From an uncultured Clostridia bacterium (lineage in GTDB: Bacteria > Bacillota > Clostridia > TANB77 > CAG-508): a DNA stretch of 5,722 bases. The first letter of the stretch is position 1; every line of letters begins with the position of its first letter. The notes under the pieces were generated by a model. That model was not told the DNA's origin. It was given only the letters and a program-made list of their open reading frames with translations, and searched no databases. This document shows positions 5,437-5,722 of the stretch, one piece after another. Where the stretch lies: assembly GCA_934149165.1 (NCBI GenBank), contig CAKPDY010000047.1:1-5722 (forward strand), given 5' to 3'. The position numbers were made by a program, and so were the translations under genes.

Positions 5437-5722
5437 CTATAAACTATTTTTTATTTCTAAAATTTCTTCTTTATTAACCCCAGTTATATCAACAATTAAG
5501 TCAATATTTAAATTTTTTTCTAGCATCTTTTTTACTACTTCAATTTTTTCTTGAGCAATACCTTCTGCATGTCCCTCTTGCCTAGCATTTGCCAATGCTG
5601 AACGTTCATTTCTTTCAGCATCAATAAGCATTTCAGCAATTTCTCTTGCTTTTTCATCATTATTTAATAATTCTAATTTTGATTCTGCATTTTGAATAAG
5701 TTCATTATCCATATTCTTAATC
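5437..5722 (-). CDS. Rpn-family nuclease/transposase, C-terminal part (partial)
   Basis: The frame is open to the right window edge (I-K-N before the Met at 5712), so this is the 3' end of a longer gene and that Met is not the true start. The visible 91 residues match the C-terminal region of Rpn/PD-(D/E)XK transposase-like proteins (PDDEXK_2). They show a charged helix with REIAEMLIDAERNE, then a Gly/Glu-rich coiled segment (ARQEGHAEGIAQEK). The typical ending follows: KKMLEKNLNIDLIVDITGVNKEEI. The nuclease domain lies outside the window. Known members promote RecA-independent recombination, and many copies occur per genome in gut Bacillota, often with variable, repeat-like C-termini. It is transcribed toward cysS but separated from it by about 200 bases and a promoter. 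Whether the full gene is intact cannot be judged. Confidence 0.8.
   Translation of the reverse strand, partial: IKNMDNELIQNAESKLELLNNDEKAREIAEMLIDAERNERSALANARQEGHAEGIAQEKIEVVKKMLEKNLNIDLIVDITGVNKEEILEIKNSL

Noticed and set aside
5428..5445. Short tandem repeat of TATAAAC
   Set aside because: Only about two copies in AT-rich DNA around a stop codon; no sign of function.
1..5722. CRISPR array, tRNA or rRNA genes
   Set aside because: No regularly spaced repeats, cloverleaf or rRNA-like stretch was seen on either strand.

Overview
The window looks like chromosomal DNA from a low-GC Gram-positive bacterium, most likely a gut-type Clostridia/Bacillota member. Very AT-rich codon use, near-consensus AGGAGG ribosome sites, sigma-A promoters and U-tailed intrinsic terminators support this. 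So do the gene types: cysteinyl-tRNA synthetase, an Rpn-family nuclease tail, a PemK/MazF-type toxin and a phage-like amidase. A species cannot be named from the sequence.

Layout from left to right. Positions 1-110 hold a minus-strand promoter and a Shine-Dalgarno-like sequence pointing off the left edge, plus a plus-strand hairpin terminator. Together these resemble the left end of a small transposable element. Positions 111-218 form a compact minus-strand unit: a near-consensus promoter, about 70 nt of RNA without a convincing ORF, and a strong intrinsic terminator. This is a candidate small RNA. Positions 230-968 (minus) are a PemK/MazF-family toxin broken by a one-base frameshift, with its own promoter. 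Just upstream is a 27-codon ORF with an excellent ribosome site.

Positions 1093-1514 are a non-coding, hairpin-rich stretch. It contains three consecutive hairpins, the last resembling a terminator, and then a structured leader. The leader precedes a plus-strand gene for an unrecognised 253-residue protein with 12 cysteines, mostly clustered, resembling a metal-binding cysteine-cluster domain. That gene converges on an N-acetylmuramoyl-L-alanine amidase (minus) through a shared bidirectional terminator. The amidase starts inside the end of a 25-codon ORF, so the two are probably translationally coupled.

After a 330-base AT-rich gap come the terminator, gene and promoter of cysS (minus), the only clear housekeeping gene. 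The right edge carries the 3' part of an Rpn-like (PD-(D/E)XK transposase/nuclease family) gene on the minus strand.

Apart from cysS the window is accessory in character: a toxin without a visible antitoxin, a lone lysin, an Rpn nuclease fragment, a possible mobile-element end and several orphan RNA-like structures. No functional pathway links the genes. The points most worth following up are the small RNA unit, the toxin frameshift, and the structured region with the cysteine-rich gene.
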